In this document: positions 20,139 to 30,240 of the stretch, in pieces | Position numbering within the stretch: the first letter of the stretch is position 1 | Layout: every line of letters starts with the position of its first letter | DNA from: Hahella sp. CCB-MM4 | GTDB lineage: Bacteria > Pseudomonadota > Gammaproteobacteria > Pseudomonadales > Oleiphilaceae | DNA: 64,000 nucleotides | Reading direction: 5' to 3' | Assembly: GCF_002260525.1 (NCBI RefSeq) | Contig: NZ_MRYI01000003.1 | Coordinates: 62,001-126,000, forward strand | Made by a program: the position numbers and the translations under genes | The notes under the pieces: model-generated | What the model was told of the DNA's origin: nothing | Database searches by the model: none | The model's input: the letters and a program-made list of their open reading frames with translations, nothing else

Positions 20139-20763
20139 GATACACCTCTCTTAAGAAATCTTTCATCAGCTGCGCGTCCTTTATCCCTTTCGATGCCTCT
20201 ACTCCACCACTGACATCAACGGCATAAGGATGGGTCAAATTAATCGCTTCACGCACATTTTCGGGGTTCAGGCCTCCGGCCAATATGATTGGTTTGGGCC
20301 TCTCGGCTCCAACCAGGCGCCAGTCAAAACTTCTACCGGTTCCGCCTTTTAACACGGGATCATGGGTATCCAGCAACAATGCTGACGCACCTGGATATTC
20401 TCTCATCTTCTGCTGCAGAGCTTCAGCGCTTTCAACACCAATGGCTTTGTAATAGACCTTATTAAACGAACGGCAGAAAGCATCATCTTCATCACCATGG
20501 AACTGAAGAACATCGAGCCGAACGGTTTTAAGAATGCTCTCAACCTGGTCGCGCCCATGATTAACAAACAAGCCGACCGAAGAAACAAAGGGGGGAAGCT
20601 GTCGAACAATTTCGTCAGCTTTTACAGGGTCAATGTACCTCGGGCTTGGCTCGTAAAAAACAAACCCTAAAGCATCTACGCCCGACTCTACGGCCTGAAG
20701 CGCATCTTCCAGCCGAGTAATTCCACATATTTTGCAGCGAGTACGCAATTTTGCAGTGCCCAT
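20122..20763 (-). CDS. trpF: Phosphoribosylanthranilate isomerase
   Basis: Isomerises phosphoribosylanthranilate in tryptophan synthesis (TIM barrel). It is a monofunctional 213-residue protein. The catalytic Cys is in KICGIT near the N-terminus and the catalytic Asp in LLDTHDP near residue 136. The C-terminal phosphate-binding loops AGGLNPENV and VDVSGGVE are intact. Opens the trpF-trpB-trpA run 132 bases downstream of truA. Confidence 0.95.
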   Translation of the reverse strand: MGTAKLRTRCKICGITRLEDALQAVESGVDALGFVFYEPSPRYIDPVKADEIVRQLPPFVSSVGLFVNHGRDQVESILKTVRLDVLQFHGDEDDAFCRSFNKVYYKAIGVESAEALQQKMREYPGASALLLDTHDPVLKGGTGRSFDWRLVGAERPKPIILAGGLNPENVREAINLTHPYAVDVSGGVEASKGIKDAQLMKDFLREVYRDSKA

Positions 20764-20863
20764 TCCAGTTAAGGGGATTTGGATTATAACGGGATCGTTC
20801 GGAGGGAGGAAATGTGCCTCACAAAAATCATTCTCCTGTCACACTACCAGCTCATCATTACCG

Positions 20864-20911
20864 CACCGCCCTAGTCTTCCAGAAAGCACACCGCTCTAGT
20901 CTTCCAAAAAG
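20864..20911. repeat. 25-bp tandem duplication of the truA 3' end
   Basis: Two 23-base near-identical copies with a 25-bp period, CACCGCYCTAGTCTTCCARA plus AAG, lie at 20864-20886 and 20889-20911. The upper copy contains the last codons and TAG stop of truA (minus strand, ending LED-stop). The lower copy repeats those codons and the stop beyond the gene. Confidence 0.85.
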
Positions 20912-21759
20912 AAAGGTCCGTAGGGAATTTCCGGCAGGCCGAATTGCTCAGGATAATGAACTTTTACCAGATATAACCCATTTGCGGGAGCCGTAACCCC
21001 CGCCTTACTCCGTTTTTTGGCAGCAAGAACATCGGCCACCCATTCCGGCGACTGCTTTCCTGTCCCTACCTGCAACAAAGTGCCAACTATATTTCGCACC
21101 ATATGATGCAAAAAAGCGTTAGCCTCAATCTCCACTATCACCAACTCCCCTCTCCTGGTCACACTGATCCGGCTGACATTCCTGAAGGGGGTATGAGACT
21201 GGCAATCCGAACCTCGAAACGAGGTAAAGTCATTTTCACCCAGTAGCGCCTGAGCCGCCACATGCATTCGATGCTCTTCAAGGCGAGAGTGTATCCAGGT
21301 AATACTGCCGTGCGCCCAGGCCGGCTTAACGGGATGATTGTAAATGACGTAGCGATAAACTCTGGAGGTAGCCGAATATCTGGCGTGGAAATCATCACAG
21401 ACACTGCCCGCCCATTGTATGGCGATATCATCCGGCAAAAAGTGATTTGCCCCCATCACCCATGAATGAGGACTTCTCGATGGTGCACTCTCAAAATGAA
21501 CCACCTGCTGTGTCGCATTAACACCTGCATCAGTGCGACCGGCGCATACAACTTGCAGGGATGTGTCAGCTACTCGTGACAGGGCCGTCTCAAGCGTTTG
21601 TTGAACAGAGCTCACTCCAGAATTCTGGGCCTGCCAGCCGTGATATCGCGCCCCTTCATATCCCAGTACAAGCGCGACTCGTCCAGACGGAGGCAGTGGC
21701 GAATTGGACAATGGATAAATGGATGAAAGCGATTCGGGATGTGTGGAATTTTGTGGCAT
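20896..21759 (-). CDS. truA: tRNA pseudouridine(38-40) synthase TruA
   Basis: Modifies U38-U40 in tRNA anticodon arms. The catalytic Asp is Asp77 in GRTDAGVNA (Asp60 in E. coli), so the protein carries about 17 extra N-terminal residues, a low-complexity Ser/Pro stretch. ATG 21759 is the upstream candidate, and a shorter product cannot be excluded. The total length is 287 aa. It lies between fimV and trpF, as in Pseudomonas. The last codons and stop are duplicated in tandem downstream. Confidence 0.95.
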   Translation of the reverse strand: MPQNSTHPESLSSIYPLSNSPLPPSGRVALVLGYEGARYHGWQAQNSGVSSVQQTLETALSRVADTSLQVVCAGRTDAGVNATQQVVHFESAPSRSPHSWVMGANHFLPDDIAIQWAGSVCDDFHARYSATSRVYRYVIYNHPVKPAWAHGSITWIHSRLEEHRMHVAAQALLGENDFTSFRGSDCQSHTPFRNVSRISVTRRGELVIVEIEANAFLHHMVRNIVGTLLQVGTGKQSPEWVADVLAAKKRSKAGVTAPANGLYLVKVHYPEQFGLPEIPYGPFFLED

Positions 21760-21766
21760 TAGTGAC

Positions 21767-21793
21767 TGCGACCCCCTTGATCAGAGGGTCGCA
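21767..21793 (-). terminator. Hairpin between fimV and truA
   Basis: TGCGACCC (21767-21774) pairs with GGGTCGCA (21786-21793) around an 11-base loop, 20 bases past the fimV stop and just before truA. It lacks a T-run and may reduce rather than stop read-through. Confidence 0.5.
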
Positions 21794-21812
21794 TTATTCG
21801 CAAGGATCGTAA

Positions 21813-24800
21813 TTAATCAAGTCCTTTCAGCAATTCAGCAGCTTCCTGCTTCTGGACATCATTACCCTCGTCCGCAACCTCTTCCAGGATATCACGGGCA
21901 CCTTCCCTATCTCCCATGTCGATATATGCCCGGGCCAAGTCCAACTTGGTTGCTGATTCATCTGTATCGGACAGGAAATCAAAATCTTCTTCCATTTCTG
22001 TTACGAACTCGTCCTGTGGTTTTGCAATTGCACCTTCTCCTGTTGACCCAGTGTCCACTGCTGGCTGAATCATCGTATCCTCACCGGCACCAAGATCGGG
22101 AATATCCAAATCCAGGCCTTCCGGCTCTTCCTCAAGCATGTCCATTTCCTGAACAAATTCTTCTGCGATATCTTCTGAGAGATCTTCTGCTTTTTCTTCC
22201 TGCAGATCTTCAGACACATCACCTAAATCCAGATCAAGATCGGTATCTTCGTCCAGAGTATCCAATGAGAACTCTTCTACCCCTTCATCCTGCAGTGCTT
22301 TCTCTTCTTCATCACTTAGACCCTGTACTCCCTGTTCGTCCAGAGAGAAATCCAGGTCACCGTCATCCAAGTCCAGACTCAGCTCTTCTTCAGGCTCTAT
22401 CACAAGCTCTTCGACAGGCTCCACCGGAGACTCTTCATCCGAATCCAGATCTATCATTTCTTCACTGAAATCAAGATCCAGATCGTCGCTCTCAGCATCT
22501 CCCAGATCCGTAGAACCAAAGGCAATCGTTTCTTCCGGCTCTTCGGTCAAATCCAGATTAAACTCATCGTCTGTCGCTACCGGCGGCTGATTGACCGTAT
22601 CTTCCAGATCATCAATAACCCCCTCATCGAGATCGAAGTCCAATCCGGCCATCTCACTCTCTTCGTCAGCTGCTTCAGCCGTTCCGCCTGTCGTAGTATC
22701 GTCAAGATCTATGTCGCTGAGATCAAATTCAATATCCAGATCATCTTCACTTTCAACTGAACCTTCCTGCGCCAGATCGATATTCTCTTCCTGAACGAAA
22801 TCCGCCTGGGCTTCGCTCTGGATAACCGTATCTTCGACATCATCCAGGTTATCTACATCCAGCTCGAAGTCTTCACTTAAATCTGAAACCTCGAGCTCCT
22901 CTTCAGTTGCAAAATCCTCCCCTCCACCCATCAACTGACTTTCAAGATCATCCAGAGAAACCTCTGGCTCATCAGTCAAATCGGGGAATCGAGATCTGAT
23001 TTCAGCAGCTCGCTCAAGTACATCGGCATCACCACTGGACTCAAGCGCTGCATAAGTAGCGGCGAACTTACCACCATCTTTAGCCTCGCCCTGCACTTCC
23101 AACAGCTTCAGACGATATTCCTGATTCTCAGGCTCGTCATGCAACGCAGACTCCAACACCTGCTCAGCCTGACCGTATTTCTGGTAGGCAATATAGACGT
23201 CTGCCTCAGCAATCGGATCAGAAGCACCAATCTCGCCAGCCTCTGCCTCGGCTGCCGCAGGGCCCTGCACATCCTCATCTTCAAAGGTAATAACAGTGTC
23301 GTTGTCGTCTTCGCCATAGTGCTCCTCTTTGTTGGCACTACGCCGTGACAACAACCAGAGAATCAAAAGAACGATGACGCCGCCCGCAGCAATCGCAATC
23401 TGATAGACCACGTTGTTCATGATCATATCGATGAACGATTCTTCTTCCGCTACCGGAGGAATTGGCTTGGGCTTGGTGACCGGCTTCTCTTCGACCACCG
23501 GAGTTGGTACTGGCTGCTCAGCTGTTTCAGACTCGCCAATATCATTGGCAGTCCCTTCAGTCATGGCCGGCTGAGTCATTTCCGTTTCGCCAGTCATTGA
23601 CTCATCAGAGGACTTTCCCTCAGTGGGCACAGGTTCCTCTGACATAGGCTGCATTTCTGCCGTCTCGCCAGGCGTCATTTCACTAACGGTCGTTTCCGGC
23701 ACTGCGGTCTCAGCTTCCTCAACAGAAGCTTCGCCCTGCAATGCAGCAAGTTGGTCATCCTTCAGCTCAATCAATCGCTGCAGAGTCTCCAGCTGCCCCT
23801 GGAGATCTTCCAATCGGCTCTTAAGCTCTACATTTTCACGACTTGTCTGATCCAATTGCTCTTTAGCAAGAGTCAGATCCGCAAGACTGCCGTCTCCAGA
23901 GTCTGCACCTCCGGAAACTTTTGCATCACCCGTCGCTTTCTCGGCGCCATCACCAACAATCACGCGCAACTCGTCACGCGATGCCTGAGTGCTAGGTGTG
24001 GAGACCTCAGTCTCTGCCGCGGCATCCACAGTTCTTGGCTTGCTTCCCTCAGCAAATTCACGATTTTGTACACTAACGGCAGATATCGCCTCCCTTGATG
24101 TGCGGGAATCAATTTCCTCACGTGTCGGAAGGCGCAATACCTGACCAGACTTCAGCCGGTTAATGTTGCTATCAAAAAATGCGTTAGGGTTTAAATCCTG
24201 AATAGCCAGCATCATTTTCTGTGGTGAAACATCAGAACCCGGGCGGGTCTGCAGGGCAATTGACCACAGCGTGTCATCACCGCCTGTCGGGCCATAAGTG
24301 CTACTGCTGGTCGAAACAGTTGCCGTGGAAGGAGAAGGCGCTGTTTTCGGTGCAGTTGTCTGGCTCGGCGTTGCCTGTGAAGTGCTCTGGGATACCTGTG
24401 AAGTGCTCTGAGATACCTGAGTTTGCGGCGTCTGAACAGGAGCAACAGGTTCTGAACTATAGGTTGGCGGATCAATCAGTACCGCGTATTCCCTCAGCAA
24501 ACGCCCTGTTGGCCAGTTGACCTCGACAAGGAAGTTGAGGAAAGGCTCACGCACCGCCTTGGAGCTTGAGACCCTGATAATTGTTGATCCGTCCGGTTTC
24601 TTGTCGACTTTGAAGCGCAAGTCGGAGAGGAAATAAATTCTGTCCACCCCGGCTTTGAGAAACTCCTCTCTAGACGCAAGATTGGTAAGTATCTCGTTCT
24701 GCTCCAGATCCCGGACATTCACCAACTGTATTTCTGCGCTCAACGGCTGATTAAGATAACTGTTAACAGTCACTTCACCCAGCCCGAGCGCTTTTGCCAC

Positions 24801-24854
24801 TCCAGCACTAAGCGCTGATACTGTAAATGCTGCAATCGCGAGCTTGCGAACCAT
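21813..24854 (-). CDS. fimV: FimV, peptidoglycan-binding pilotin-type assembly protein of type IV pili
   Basis: Inner-membrane hub for polar type IV pilus, secretion and motility functions. Start ATG 24854 has GGAAGGA eight bases upstream; a TTG further up overlaps that site. The 1013 residues show a signal peptide (1-22) and the conserved N-terminal domain (LGLGEVTVNSYLNQPLSAEI). A Ser/Thr linker with a VSQSTSQ duplication follows, then a LysM domain (about 191-245), a coiled coil (about 325-375) and one membrane helix (482-503). A very acidic Asp/Glu/Leu cytoplasmic region of about 450 residues leads to the C-terminal FimV/TPR cap (TKLDLARAYIDMGDREGARD). It lies in the conserved asd-fimV-truA order. 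PilZ at 38.7 kb belongs to the same pilus system. Confidence 0.95.
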   Translation of the reverse strand: MVRKLAIAAFTVSALSAGVAKALGLGEVTVNSYLNQPLSAEIQLVNVRDLEQNEILTNLASREEFLKAGVDRIYFLSDLRFKVDKKPDGSTIIRVSSSKAVREPFLNFLVEVNWPTGRLLREYAVLIDPPTYSSEPVAPVQTPQTQVSQSTSQVSQSTSQATPSQTTAPKTAPSPSTATVSTSSSTYGPTGGDDTLWSIALQTRPGSDVSPQKMMLAIQDLNPNAFFDSNINRLKSGQVLRLPTREEIDSRTSREAISAVSVQNREFAEGSKPRTVDAAAETEVSTPSTQASRDELRVIVGDGAEKATGDAKVSGGADSGDGSLADLTLAKEQLDQTSRENVELKSRLEDLQGQLETLQRLIELKDDQLAALQGEASVEEAETAVPETTVSEMTPGETAEMQPMSEEPVPTEGKSSDESMTGETEMTQPAMTEGTANDIGESETAEQPVPTPVVEEKPVTKPKPIPPVAEEESFIDMIMNNVVYQIAIAAGGVIVLLILWLLSRRSANKEEHYGEDDNDTVITFEDEDVQGPAAAEAEAGEIGASDPIAEADVYIAYQKYGQAEQVLESALHDEPENQEYRLKLLEVQGEAKDGGKFAATYAALESSGDADVLERAAEIRSRFPDLTDEPEVSLDDLESQLMGGGEDFATEEELEVSDLSEDFELDVDNLDDVEDTVIQSEAQADFVQEENIDLAQEGSVESEDDLDIEFDLSDIDLDDTTTGGTAEAADEESEMAGLDFDLDEGVIDDLEDTVNQPPVATDDEFNLDLTEEPEETIAFGSTDLGDAESDDLDLDFSEEMIDLDSDEESPVEPVEELVIEPEEELSLDLDDGDLDFSLDEQGVQGLSDEEEKALQDEGVEEFSLDTLDEDTDLDLDLGDVSEDLQEEKAEDLSEDIAEEFVQEMDMLEEEPEGLDLDIPDLGAGEDTMIQPAVDTGSTGEGAIAKPQDEFVTEMEEDFDFLSDTDESATKLDLARAYIDMGDREGARDILEEVADEGNDVQKQEAAELLKGLD
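24373..24421. repeat. 21-bp in-frame tandem repeat within fimV
   Basis: Two 21-bp units, 24373-24393 and 24394-24414, plus a partial third to 24421, share CCTGTGAAGTGCTCTG and encode the repeated VSQSTSQ of the FimV linker. The period equals seven codons. Confidence 0.8.
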
Positions 24855-25407
24855 AGCGTCTATCCTTCCCAAATTTTCTAACCACCTATCATCTCATCGC
24901 GACATGTCAGTAGATGGCTGACGGCGTAAAATTTCGTTTAAAAACTTCAGTTAATTAAGATTATTTAGAATAAACTTTGAATAATGCTACTAAGTATTAA
25001 TGACGTCCTGTATTTTTACAAGAAAATACCCCGTCAAAAGCACTCAAAGTGTGCATCGTATTCAGATCTGGTAAATCATGGAGTATGTCACCTATACAAA
25101 AGGGACAAAATTCAGACAGCTTATTAGCCAGACTCTGTGTCTAATCAATAACTTTAGACCACTGTAGACAAGAGGCCAAAGACACTCTTGTTAAAATCTG
25201 AAACGCAATATTGCCGACGGCAACCAACCTTAATACACGATGCACATTTTCTAATCCCAGGCCGACACAACTAACCGCTTTTGCCTCACACCTGACAAAA
25301 CAAATCCTCAGTTAACTCTTTCTTCAAAAAGAAAAACCTCTTCACATGGAAGAGGTTTTATAAATTATAGCTTCAATTAAAGACGATTATTAAAAAACCG
25401 GCAAAAA
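24855..25407. other. Gap upstream of fimV
   Basis: This 553-base region holds the fimV promoter side and, at its right end, the asd terminator. An AT-rich segment lies around 24945-25020. I see no tRNA, no small gene with a credible ribosome binding site and no clear operator. Confidence 0.5.
25321..25359 (-). terminator. Rho-independent terminator after asd
   Basis: AAAACCTCTTC (25333-25343), a five-base loop and GAAGAGGTTTT (25349-25359) make an 11-bp stem. Read on the minus strand it runs into TTTTTCTTTTT. It lies about 50 bases beyond the asd stop. Confidence 0.9.
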
Positions 25408-26523
25408 TCAGATAGCACCAAGCAAAATACCCAGAGTTCTTCGAAGTGGCTCCGCAGCCCCCCAAAGCAACTGATCACCTACAGTGAAGGCTCCCAGATA
25501 CTCAGATCCCATGCTCAATTTACGCAAACGCCCAACCGGAATTTCCAGACTACCGTTGACCTTCGTTGGCGAAAGCTCGCGCATGGTGACATCACGGTCA
25601 TTAGGAATCAAGCGAACCCAGTCATTTGCTGTTGCGATAATACGCTCCACCTCATCCAGGGGCACATCTTTTGTGAGCTTGATCGTCATCGCCTGGCTGT
25701 GACACCGCATAGCCCCTATACGAACACATAGCCCGTCGATAGGAACAGGACTTTCCTCAAGCCCCAGGATCTTATTCGCCTCTGCCTGCGCCTTCCATTC
25801 TTCACGGCTCTGACCGGAAGACATAGCTTTATCGATCCAGGGAATCAGGCTGCCGGCCAACGGAACACCGAACTGATCCGTTGGGAAGCCTTCAGAACGC
25901 ATGGCTTCCGCCACCTTACGGTCGATCTCAATAATAGAACTCGCAGGGTTCGCCAGTGGATCAAGAACAGCGTCGTGAATCGCCCCCATCTGGGAAATCA
26001 ATTCGCGCATATTTTGCGCTCCCGCACCTGACGCGGCCTGATAAGTCATCGGACTAACCCACTCCACCAGATTCTCACGGAACAGGCCACCCAATGCCAT
26101 CAACATCAAGCTGACCGTGCAGTTTCCTCCGATAAAGTCTTTACGCCCTTCTTCAATCGCACGATCCATGACATTACGGTTAACAGGATCGAGGACGATG
26201 ACCGATTGATCAGCCATACGCAGCGCTGAAGCCGCATCGATCCAATAACCCTGCCAGCCGCTTTCCCGCAGCTTAGGATAGACACTATTGGTATAGTCTC
26301 CACCCTGACAGGTGATAATAATGTCCAGATCGGACAGTTCTTCAATACTGTTGGCGTCCTTCAACGGCGGTGCCGCCTTACCAACATCAGGAGCCGGCTG
26401 ACCAAGCTGAGAGGTGGTGAAGAAAATAGGCTCGATACGCGTGAAATCGCCTTCTTCGATCATACGCTGCATCAATACAGAGCCCACCATGCCCCGCCAA
26501 CCTACAAAACCTACTTTCTTCAT
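25408..26523 (-). CDS. asd: Aspartate-semialdehyde dehydrogenase
   Basis: Reduces aspartyl phosphate to the semialdehyde for lysine, diaminopimelate, methionine and threonine synthesis. At 371 aa it has the NADP-binding start [16 protein letters not shown] and the catalytic Cys135 in GGNCTVSLM, the same position as in E. coli. It is of the E. coli/Pseudomonas long type. Its place between leuB and fimV is the Pseudomonas order. The 155-base gap to leuB and its own terminator suggest it is transcribed alone or with leu genes. Confidence 0.96.
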   Translation of the reverse strand: MKKVGFVGWRGMVGSVLMQRMIEEGDFTRIEPIFFTTSQLGQPAPDVGKAAPPLKDANSIEELSDLDIIITCQGGDYTNSVYPKLRESGWQGYWIDAASALRMADQSVIVLDPVNRNVMDRAIEEGRKDFIGGNCTVSLMLMALGGLFRENLVEWVSPMTYQAASGAGAQNMRELISQMGAIHDAVLDPLANPASSIIEIDRKVAEAMRSEGFPTDQFGVPLAGSLIPWIDKAMSSGQSREEWKAQAEANKILGLEESPVPIDGLCVRIGAMRCHSQAMTIKLTKDVPLDEVERIIATANDWVRLIPNDRDVTMRELSPTKVNGSLEIPVGRLRKLSMGSEYLGAFTVGDQLLWGAAEPLRRTLGILLGAI

Positions 26524-26678
26524 TCCTCTATTACCTCATTTATTTGGTATGACTTAATTTCCGGATTCGATCCGGTATTTGTATGACTTATCCTATTCGT
26601 CTTCATTGCACACAGGGCGAACACTCAGGTTCGCCCCTACATGATCAATCAGAACCAGTGCGCGTCTTGGATGAACAC

Positions 26679-27779
26679 TCAGATTTTCAATGCAGCTACG
26701 ACTGCATCGCCCATTTCGGCTGTTGAAACCACCTTCACGTCACCCGAGCCAGCGATGTCCGGCGTCCTTAATCCCTGATCAAGAACCTTACCGACAGCCG
26801 CCTCGATAGCAGCAGCACTCTGCTCAGACCCAACTGAGTAGCGTAACATCATCGCTACGGAAAGAATAGTTGCCAGCGGATTGGCCTTGCCCTGCCCGGC
26901 GATATCCGGCGCTGAGCCATGGCATGGTTCATACATACCGAAACCGGATGAATTCAGGGAAGCGGAAGGCAGCATACCGATGGACCCAGTCAGCATGGCG
27001 GCTTCATCTGAAAGGATGTCTCCAAACATGTTGCCGGTTACCATGACATCAAATTGCTTTGGAGCCTTCACCAATTGCATGGCAGCGTTATCCACATACA
27101 TGTGGGTCAATTCCACATCAGGATAATCCTTTGCCAATTCCTCCATGATTTCCCGCCACAACACGGTCACTTCAAGCACATTGGCCTTATCTATCGAACA
27201 TACTTTCTTGCTACGCTTGCGAGCAGATTCAAAAGCCACACGCCCTATCCGGCGTATTTCACTTTCGCTATACACATAGGTGTTGTAGCCCTGGCGCTCT
27301 CCTTCAGGATAATCTGAGGATGCTTCCAGAGTTCTCACACCTCTGGGCTGCCCAAAGTAAATACCGCCGGTCAACTCCCGCACGATAAGAATATCAAGAC
27401 CAGCCACAATTTCAGGCTTGAGGCTGGAAGCTTCTGCCAGTTGAGGATACAAAATTGCAGGACGCAAATTAGCGAACAGCTCCAGATTACTCCGCAGCCC
27501 CAACAGCCCTTTCTCTGGCCTGATGGCCATATCCAGCTTGTCCCACTTGGGACCACCGACAGCGCCCAGCAGTATTGCGACGGATTCCCTGGCGGTTGCC
27601 AGAGTTTCTTCGGTCAGGGGCACTCCATTGGCATCGATGGAAGCGCCGCCCACCAGTCCTTCGACAAGATTTAGCCCAAGCTCATACTGCTCGTTGACCA
27701 GCTCAAGAACCTTTTTTGCTTCAGTGACGATTTCCGGCCCGATACCATCGCCGGGCAGAACCAATATTTGTTTTGACAT
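26679..27779 (-). CDS. leuB: 3-isopropylmalate dehydrogenase
   Basis: Oxidatively decarboxylates 3-isopropylmalate in leucine synthesis (NAD, Mg). Start ATG 27779 has GAGGA five bases upstream and gives the family beginning [17 protein letters not shown]; a longer frame to 27791 adds MRMN. At 366 aa it carries [14 protein letters not shown] near 140 and the C-terminal [18 protein letters not shown] near 285. It is third in leuC-leuD-leuB, separated from leuD by a 221-base gap that contains a 16-bp repeat array. Confidence 0.96.
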   Translation of the reverse strand: MSKQILVLPGDGIGPEIVTEAKKVLELVNEQYELGLNLVEGLVGGASIDANGVPLTEETLATARESVAILLGAVGGPKWDKLDMAIRPEKGLLGLRSNLELFANLRPAILYPQLAEASSLKPEIVAGLDILIVRELTGGIYFGQPRGVRTLEASSDYPEGERQGYNTYVYSESEIRRIGRVAFESARKRSKKVCSIDKANVLEVTVLWREIMEELAKDYPDVELTHMYVDNAAMQLVKAPKQFDVMVTGNMFGDILSDEAAMLTGSIGMLPSASLNSSGFGMYEPCHGSAPDIAGQGKANPLATILSVAMMLRYSVGSEQSAAAIEAAVGKVLDQGLRTPDIAGSGDVKVVSTAEMGDAVVAALKI

Positions 27780-27880
27780 GTTCATCCTCATTGACTCGCC
27801 AACCTAAAGTCTACGACTCTCCCGGTTGGCGACTAAATCTAATTAAGCCCATCTTTCAGGCTTTTCTCTATGTTCCAATA

Positions 27881-27959
27881 CAGCCAGACTCTAGTACAGC
27901 AATGCTCTATTACAGCCATGCTCTAGTACAGCCATGCTCCAGTGCAGTCACGTTTCGTG
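27881..27959. repeat. 16-bp degenerate tandem repeat, about 5 units, between leuD and leuB
   Basis: Units start at 27881, 27897, 27913 and 27929 with a decayed fifth at 27945. The consensus is CAGCCATGCTCTAGTA. The period is exactly 16 for the first four. They are contiguous, with no spacers, so this is not a CRISPR array. It lies inside the leucine operon, between the leuD stop and leuB start. Confidence 0.88.
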
Positions 27960-28000
27960 CAGTCAAAGTCGTACGGAGCAGCCACTAAAAAACTGACTGG

Positions 28001-28648
28001 TTACTGGACACCTAAAAACAACCAGGGTGCATCATCCCGTCTTTGTTCTTCATACTGCTTGATCGCGTCTGCGTCTTCCAGGGTTACCCCTATCTCATCC
28101 AGGCCATTCAGCAGACAATGCTGACGGAAATCGTCAACCTCAAAGCCGTATTCAGTACCGTCTGGCTTGACCACCACTTTCTTTTCGAGGTCAACGGTTA
28201 ACTTATACCCCTCGTTTGCAAAGGTTTCGGCAAACAATTCCTCGACAATTTCCTCAATTAAAACAATAGGTAGCAAGCCATTCTTAAAGCAATTATTGAA
28301 GAATATATCCGCAAAACTCGGGGCGATAACCGCACGAAAACCATAATCGTCCAAGGCCCAGGGAGCGTGCTCACGACTAGAACCGCACCCAAAATTACGG
28401 CGCGCCAGCAGGATACTGGCCCCCTGATACCTTGAATGGTTCAAGATGAAGTCAGGATTCAATGGGCGCTGACTGCAATCCTGATCAGGCTTCCCCTCAT
28501 CCAGATAACGCAATTCATCAAAAAGATTCGGACCGAACCCCGAACGCTTGATGGACTTCAGAAATTGCTTTGGAATGATCATATCGGTATCCACATTGGC
28601 ACGATCTATAGGTGCCACAACACCGGTTTCCTTTACGAACTTTTTCAT
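28001..28648 (-). CDS. leuD: 3-isopropylmalate dehydratase, small subunit
   Basis: Swivelling-domain subunit of the isopropylmalate isomerase heterodimer with LeuC. At 215 aa it has the family signatures [20 protein letters not shown] and [15 protein letters not shown] near residue 70-90. It follows leuC by 21 bases in the same operon. Confidence 0.96.
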   Translation of the reverse strand: MKKFVKETGVVAPIDRANVDTDMIIPKQFLKSIKRSGFGPNLFDELRYLDEGKPDQDCSQRPLNPDFILNHSRYQGASILLARRNFGCGSSREHAPWALDDYGFRAVIAPSFADIFFNNCFKNGLLPIVLIEEIVEELFAETFANEGYKLTVDLEKKVVVKPDGTEYGFEVDDFRQHCLLNGLDEIGVTLEDADAIKQYEEQRRDDAPWLFLGVQ

Positions 28649-28669
28649 GATAATTCTTCCCCCGGGCGG

Positions 28670-30085
28670 TTATACCAACTCACGCACATCAACAAAATGT
28701 CCAAATACCGCAGCAGCTGCAGCCATTGCCGGACTCACCAGATGAGTACGACCACCAAACCCCTGACGCCCCTCAAAGTTACGGTTAGAAGTGGAGGCAC
28801 AGTGCTCACCCTGCCCCAGTTTGTCGGCATTCATCGCCAGACACATGGAACATCCAGGCTCCCGCCACTCCAGTCCGGCCTCGATAAAGATTTTGTCCAG
28901 ACCTTCCTTTTCAGCCTGCTCTTTCACCAATCCGGAGCCTGGAACCACCAGGGCCTGCTTAATGGTGGATGCAACTTTACGGCCTTTGACGATGGTGGCC
29001 GCTTCACGCAGATCCTCAATCCGGGAGTTGGTACAGGAACCAATAAACACCCGATCAAGCTGAACTTTGCTGATCGGCATATCGGCGCTTAATCCCATAT
29101 ATTTAAGAGCGCGCTCTATCCCATCAGCACTGGTAGCGTCTGCCGCTTTTTCCGGATTGGGTACATTGCCTTCAATGCTGACCACCATTTCGGGAGAGGT
29201 TCCCCAGGTGATCTGAGGGGCAATCGCAGAGCCGTCGAGCTCCACCACCTTATCGAACACAGCATCAGCATCACTCTTGAGATCTTTCCAGGCTTCGACA
29301 GCTCGATCCCAGATTTCACCTTCCGGCGAATAGGGACGCCCTTTGACGTACTCAATGGTTTTATCGTCTACAGCCACAAGCCCGGCTCTTGCACCGGCTT
29401 CAATGGCCATGTTGCAGATGGTCATGCGGCCTTCCATCGACAGCGACTCTATCGCCGTTCCGGCAAACTCCATGGCATATCCTGTCCCGCCGGCGGTACC
29501 GATTTCGCCGATCACCGCGAGAATGATGTCTTTGGCATATACTCCCGGCTGCAGAGTCCCATTAACCTTTATCAACAGGTTCTTCATTTTTTTCTGCACC
29601 AGGCACTGCGTCGCCAGCACATGCTCGACTTCGGAAGTTCCAATACCGTGTGCCAGGGCTGCAAACGCGCCGTGGGTACTGGTATGGGAGTCACCGCAGA
29701 CAATGGTCATACCCGGCAGTGTGGCCCCCTGCTCAGGACCAATGACGTGGACGATCCCCTGACGCTTATCCAGCATCTTGAATTCCACAATGCCAAACTC
29801 TTCGCAGTTTTCGTCCAATGTCTGCACTTGTATTCTTGATACAGGGTCTTCGATCCCGGCAACCCCCGAGGATCGCTCTGTTGTCGGTACATTGTGATCA
29901 GGGGTGGCCAGATTGGCATCAATACGCCACGGCTTCCGCCCTGCAAGGCGAAGCCCTTCAAACGCCTGCGGAGAAGTGACTTCATGCAGTAGCTGGCGGT
30001 CGATATAAATCAACGCACTACCGTCATCGCGCTGCTTCACCAAGTGCGCGTCCCAGAGTTTGTCATACAGGGTTCTGCCTGCCAT
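28670..30085 (-). CDS. leuC: 3-isopropylmalate dehydratase, large subunit
   Basis: Aconitase-type [4Fe-4S] subunit that isomerises 2- to 3-isopropylmalate. Start ATG 30085 has GAGG eight bases upstream and gives [16 protein letters not shown] like E. coli. The frame is open to 30163, but those residues are low-complexity. At 471 aa it shows [11 protein letters not shown] near 130, and the cluster cysteines in [10 protein letters not shown] and in [10 protein letters not shown]. First gene of leuCDB, divergent from the LysR gene at 30241. Confidence 0.96.
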   Translation of the reverse strand: MAGRTLYDKLWDAHLVKQRDDGSALIYIDRQLLHEVTSPQAFEGLRLAGRKPWRIDANLATPDHNVPTTERSSGVAGIEDPVSRIQVQTLDENCEEFGIVEFKMLDKRQGIVHVIGPEQGATLPGMTIVCGDSHTSTHGAFAALAHGIGTSEVEHVLATQCLVQKKMKNLLIKVNGTLQPGVYAKDIILAVIGEIGTAGGTGYAMEFAGTAIESLSMEGRMTICNMAIEAGARAGLVAVDDKTIEYVKGRPYSPEGEIWDRAVEAWKDLKSDADAVFDKVVELDGSAIAPQITWGTSPEMVVSIEGNVPNPEKAADATSADGIERALKYMGLSADMPISKVQLDRVFIGSCTNSRIEDLREAATIVKGRKVASTIKQALVVPGSGLVKEQAEKEGLDKIFIEAGLEWREPGCSMCLAMNADKLGQGEHCASTSNRNFEGRQGFGGRTHLVSPAMAAAAAVFGHFVDVRELV

Positions 30086-30240
30086 CTTCATCACCTCATC
30101 AGAGTTTTTTTCTTTATCGTCGGATTCACTTCCGCTCGCTTCCGGGAATTTCTTTCCAGTCACTGGTATCTATTCTATTTTCCCGCTTACAATAAAACCA
30201 ATTCATTCTTTTCATGTTTTCTATAAATATTTGGAATACC

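Noticed and set aside
21719-22468. 249-residue plus-strand frame opposite fimV
   Set aside because: Its Pro/Leu/His-rich composition is the antisense image of the acidic Asp/Glu repeats of FimV.
27881-27959. Short regular repeats that could suggest a CRISPR array
   Set aside because: Units are contiguous 16-mers without unique spacers and no cas gene is near.
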